This document shows, one piece after another, positions 22,883-23,331 of a DNA stretch of 23,331 bases. Both the position numbers and the translations under genes were made by a program. How positions within the stretch are numbered: position 1 is the first letter of the stretch; every line of letters starts with the position of its first letter. The stretch is from NCBI GenBank assembly GCA_044375625.1, contig JBILMH010000028.1:1-23331 (forward strand), read 5' to 3'. The notes beneath the pieces were generated by a model that saw only the letters and a program-made list of their open reading frames with translations, was not told the DNA's origin and did not search any database. The DNA is from CAISOG01 sp044375625 (GTDB taxonomy: Bacteria; Pseudomonadota; Alphaproteobacteria; CAISOG01).

Positions 22883-23331
22883 TTACACAGTGGGGGCGTT
22901 CAACATCCCGCGCACCTCAAACCCTAACTCCTCAAAGGCTTGGGCAACCGTGCTGACCACCGTTGGCATAATCCGCAACAGATATTGTTCGCGGTACAGA
23001 TGCTCAATTAAGGCCAGCACCGGATCCCAAAACCCGCCCGGGTTGATCATGATAATCGGCTTGTCATGCAGGCCTAAATATTTCCAGGTGATAATCTCAA
23101 ACAGCTCATCCAGGGTGCCATAGCCGCCCGGCAGAATGAAAAACGCATCAGACAGATGAAAAAACATGGTTTTGCGTTCATGCATGGAATTGCAGACCTT
23201 AAGCTCCGTAATGCCGCGGTGCCCGACCTCAATATCATACAAAAATTGCGGGATGATGCCGATAACTTCGGCGCCCGCCGCCATCGCCGCATCGGCGCTC
23301 ATGCCCATCAGACCCGTGTTGCCGCCGCCAT
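22883..23331 (-). CDS. LOG-family Rossmann protein (TIGR00730 type), 5' end outside window
   Basis: LOG proteins are cytosolic nucleoside 5'-monophosphate phosphoribohydrolases, known for releasing active cytokinin in plants and fungi and with similar activity in bacteria. The visible part starts inside the conserved YGGGNTGLMGMSADAA motif at the right edge, and continues with SMHERKTMFFHLSDAFFILPGGYGTLDELFE, which holds the PGGxGTxxE signature, and ends with LGFEVRGML. The frame remains open to position 23331, so the internal Met at 23308 is not the start. About 50 N-terminal residues are missing. The gene ends 90 bp before kdpF on the same strand, and no functional link is evident. Confidence 0.92.
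   Translation of the reverse strand, partial: GGGNTGLMGMSADAAMAAGAEVIGIIPQFLYDIEVGHRGITELKVCNSMHERKTMFFHLSDAFFILPGGYGTLDELFEIITWKYLGLHDKPIIMINPGGFWDPVLALIEHLYREQYLLRIMPTVVSTVAQAFEELGFEVRGMLNAPTV

Noticed and set aside
1..23331. CRISPR array, toxin-antitoxin pair, prophage or defence system
   Set aside because: No regularly spaced repeats, integrase, phage structural gene or defence domain could be found; the genes are core functions.

Overview
The window is chromosomal DNA from a moderately GC-rich alphaproteobacterium. The evidence for this is the gene order hemD, mitofilin-like Mic60, hemY with a C-terminal Cys4 knuckle, together with a tolB-pal-cpoB cluster, a cysteine-free L33 and outer-membrane genes (kdsB, Tol-Pal, CpoB). 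I cannot name the genus. Almost everything is core housekeeping. There is no CRISPR array, no prophage, no full-length transposase and no obvious defence island.

Layout: 1-496 is the 3' end of a PpiD/SurA-type periplasmic chaperone gene. It converges on a minus-strand rpmG-rnhB pair (1265-1435 and 545-1252); rpmG (L33, 56 aa) is short and easily missed. Next on the minus strand come lipA (3441-4457), kdsB (2393-3226) and a histidine phosphatase (1711-2382). The last two are bracketed by two same-orientation copies (1537-1715 and 3278-3426) of a 150-180 bp non-coding element with terminal inverted repeats, which looks like a MITE. A LytM/NlpD-like lipoprotein gene (4610-5548) and carA (5582-6823) follow on the minus strand.

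From 7081 the plus strand carries tolB, pal and cpoB (envelope constriction and outer-membrane integrity), a GT39/ArnT-like membrane glycosyltransferase, ftsH, an HTH regulator with an unrecognised C-terminal domain, and the haem cluster hemD-mic60-hemY, ending in tRNA-Thr(CGU). From 18772 to the right edge the minus strand holds murA, dcd, a 60-aa basic protein overlapping dcd, kdpF-kdpA, and a LOG-family Rossmann protein cut by the window edge.

The most notable points are these. MurA has Asp in place of the catalytic Cys (PGGDAIG), which predicts intrinsic fosfomycin resistance. kdpFA is present without kdpB or kdpC next to it, and KdpA has unusual selectivity-filter residues and an internal 11-residue duplication. 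The MITE-like pair encloses kdsB and supplies the stop codon of the phosphatase gene. Short tandem duplications (8-33 bp) recur in genes and spacers throughout. tolQRA and hemC are missing from their usual places beside tolB and hemD. No intergenic stretch exceeds 300 bases; the longest (1436-1710, 6824-7080, 8401-8691) hold promoters, the repeat element, or nothing recognisable.
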